Shown piece after piece: positions 63,094 to 64,000 of a stretch of 64,000 bases of DNA. A model generated the notes under the pieces. It had not been told where the DNA came from, made no database searches, and saw only the letters and a list, made by a program, of their open reading frames with translations. Origin of the DNA: Paulinella micropora (taxonomy: Eukaryota > Cercozoa > Imbricatea > Euglyphida > Paulinellidae); the NCBI GenBank assembly GCA_019918135.1, contig WBZZ01000683.1, forward strand, positions 1 through 64,000, read 5' to 3'. Each line of letters starts with the position of its first letter. Positions within the stretch are counted from its first letter, which is position 1. Both the position numbers and the translations under genes were made by a program.

Positions 63094-64000
63094 CTACACA
63101 AAAATAGTCGTTACCGTGGGTTGGTAGGACCCAACAACATGCTTTGGAGTATTATCGTACAAAGACGGTGCCAACGTAGCACTATGCTTCAGGATAGTGA
63201 AACCAGTAAAGTGCCAGGTCATGCGAGACGGCATCAGATCGTTGGCGCTGCACCTGACTATAGTCGAAGCTACTTCCCCGCCACTGCCGGAATACGTGTT
63301 GTACAGACAGTAGCCCCCGTCGTCTAGCAGCGGGAACCGAAGGAGACTTCGCCCAGAGCTTGCCTTCCACAGCACGTTGGCTCCGAGCGAAGAACAGGCG
63401 GACGCGGTCACCGCGCCGCCGGTATTGGCCGTCATGCACAGGTTGTTGCTGGTCAGCTGGAAGGCAATCGCGTTCAGCGGGTCCCAGCGGCTGAACATCA
63501 AGGGCCCGGAGCCGACGCCGATCGTAGCTACTGTTGTGAACACGCCCAGCTGGTTGTCGTCGGTGTTCATGTAAAACGTGGGGTCGTAGCCGAATCTGAT
63601 GGTCTGCGCGGTGGCGTCCCAGATCCACATCTGCACCGCGTCCGTCAGCGTCGTGACCTGGCGCAGCATGACCCCGTAGCGCCCGTTCCAAGCGGGTGCG
63701 CCGCAGCAGGAGTCCAGTGTTCAGTCCCGGCGGGGCACGTACAGGATGCGCCCGCCGTCCCAGACGAAGGGCGCGGGCTGCCAGCACGTCTCAGGGCTGA
63801 ACACCAGCGCCACCGCGCCGCCATTCACGAAGCTCGCGCCCGTGGCCGGCCCCGCACAGAAGTTGTCCGTCAGCCTGTACAAATGGAAGGGCGGGAACTG
63901 CGCGGCTGGGTACGTTACCGTGAGGGTAACGGCACTCGACCACGACACAAGCAGGCCGTTGGCAGTCGTGTTCAGGTAAGCACGCCGGCCGGACCACACG
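63094..64000 (-). CDS. Ricin-B-like lectin domain protein, partial, with in-frame TGA
   Basis: Minus-strand frame open from the window edge to 63094 except for one TGA at 63721-63723; both sides are in the same frame and both look coding. Upstream of the TGA: FHLYRLTDNFCAGPATGASF and CWQPAPFVWDGGRILYV. Downstream: DAVQMWIWDATAQTIRFGYD, then NLCMTANTGGAVTASACSSL and VLWKASSG, which is the ricin-B (beta-trefoil) pattern of a C-L-x repeat and Q/W-type turn. Such domains bind sugars. Cysteine pairs suggest a secreted or lumenal protein. The 5' end lies beyond the window. A nonsense mutation, a base error or recoding could explain the TGA. Confidence 0.65.

Overview
The window reads as nuclear DNA of a microbial eukaryote, probably a unicellular alga or other protist. 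The evidence is many short introns of 39 to 270 bp with GT..AG borders, no operons, several classes of eukaryotic transposon, and host genes of types common in algal protists (a ROCO GTPase with a TIR domain, cysteine-containing leucine-rich repeats, 'FNQ' DUF285 repeats, a MYND zinc finger). I cannot name the lineage. Base composition is a mosaic: AT-rich repeat deserts alternate with GC-rich gene islands bordered by long runs of C or G.

Layout. 0-3.3 kb: remnants of a spliced, piggyBac-like gene, a Cys-rich exon, AT-rich palindromic repeats and microsatellites. 3.36-9.0 kb: an array of at least 17 SINE-like units with (ATT)n tails. The main family is tRNA-derived and present in eleven copies; four other bodies share its 3' end. 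9.0-12 kb: AT-rich palindromic repeats around two small unknown coding segments. 12.4-18.66 kb: two divergently oriented, unrecognised multi-exon genes whose introns carry a common AT-rich dyad. 18.67-25.28 kb: a complete Ty1/copia retrotransposon with 295-bp LTRs, target duplication, primer site and polypurine tract; it carries a MYND finger ORF and its pol is broken by many frame changes. 25.28-26.5 kb: a minus-strand gene at the insertion border. 28.6-35.3 kb: a tyrosine-recombinase (DIRS order, Ngaro/PAT-like) retrotransposon on the minus strand with gag, RT/RNase H, recombinase and split direct repeats.

35.8-41.4 kb: a GC-rich island with four genes, one a MYND protein. 41.4-49.7 kb: two copies of a gag-containing retrotransposon fragment bracketing a minus-strand multi-exon gene with a 30-nt microexon, a tandem-repeat block and 1.2 kb of (ATGT)n. 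50.0-52.87 kb: a structurally complete piggyBac transposon inserted at TTAA inside a small ORF. 53.5-54.95 kb: an LRR protein with very recent repeat duplication. 56.5-61.0 kb: a minus-strand Roc-COR-TIR gene whose N-terminal part is cut off by an antisense DUF285-repeat gene at 61-61.86 kb. 62.1-62.9 kb: a degenerate DUF285 paralogue. 63.1-64 kb: a ricin-B-like lectin gene interrupted by an in-frame TGA and running off the window.

Many otherwise convincing reading frames are broken by single-base shifts, often at homopolymers. Some are decay of mobile elements, but residual assembly indels are likely too, so exon models are provisional. Where a CDS start has no ATG, I give the open segment.
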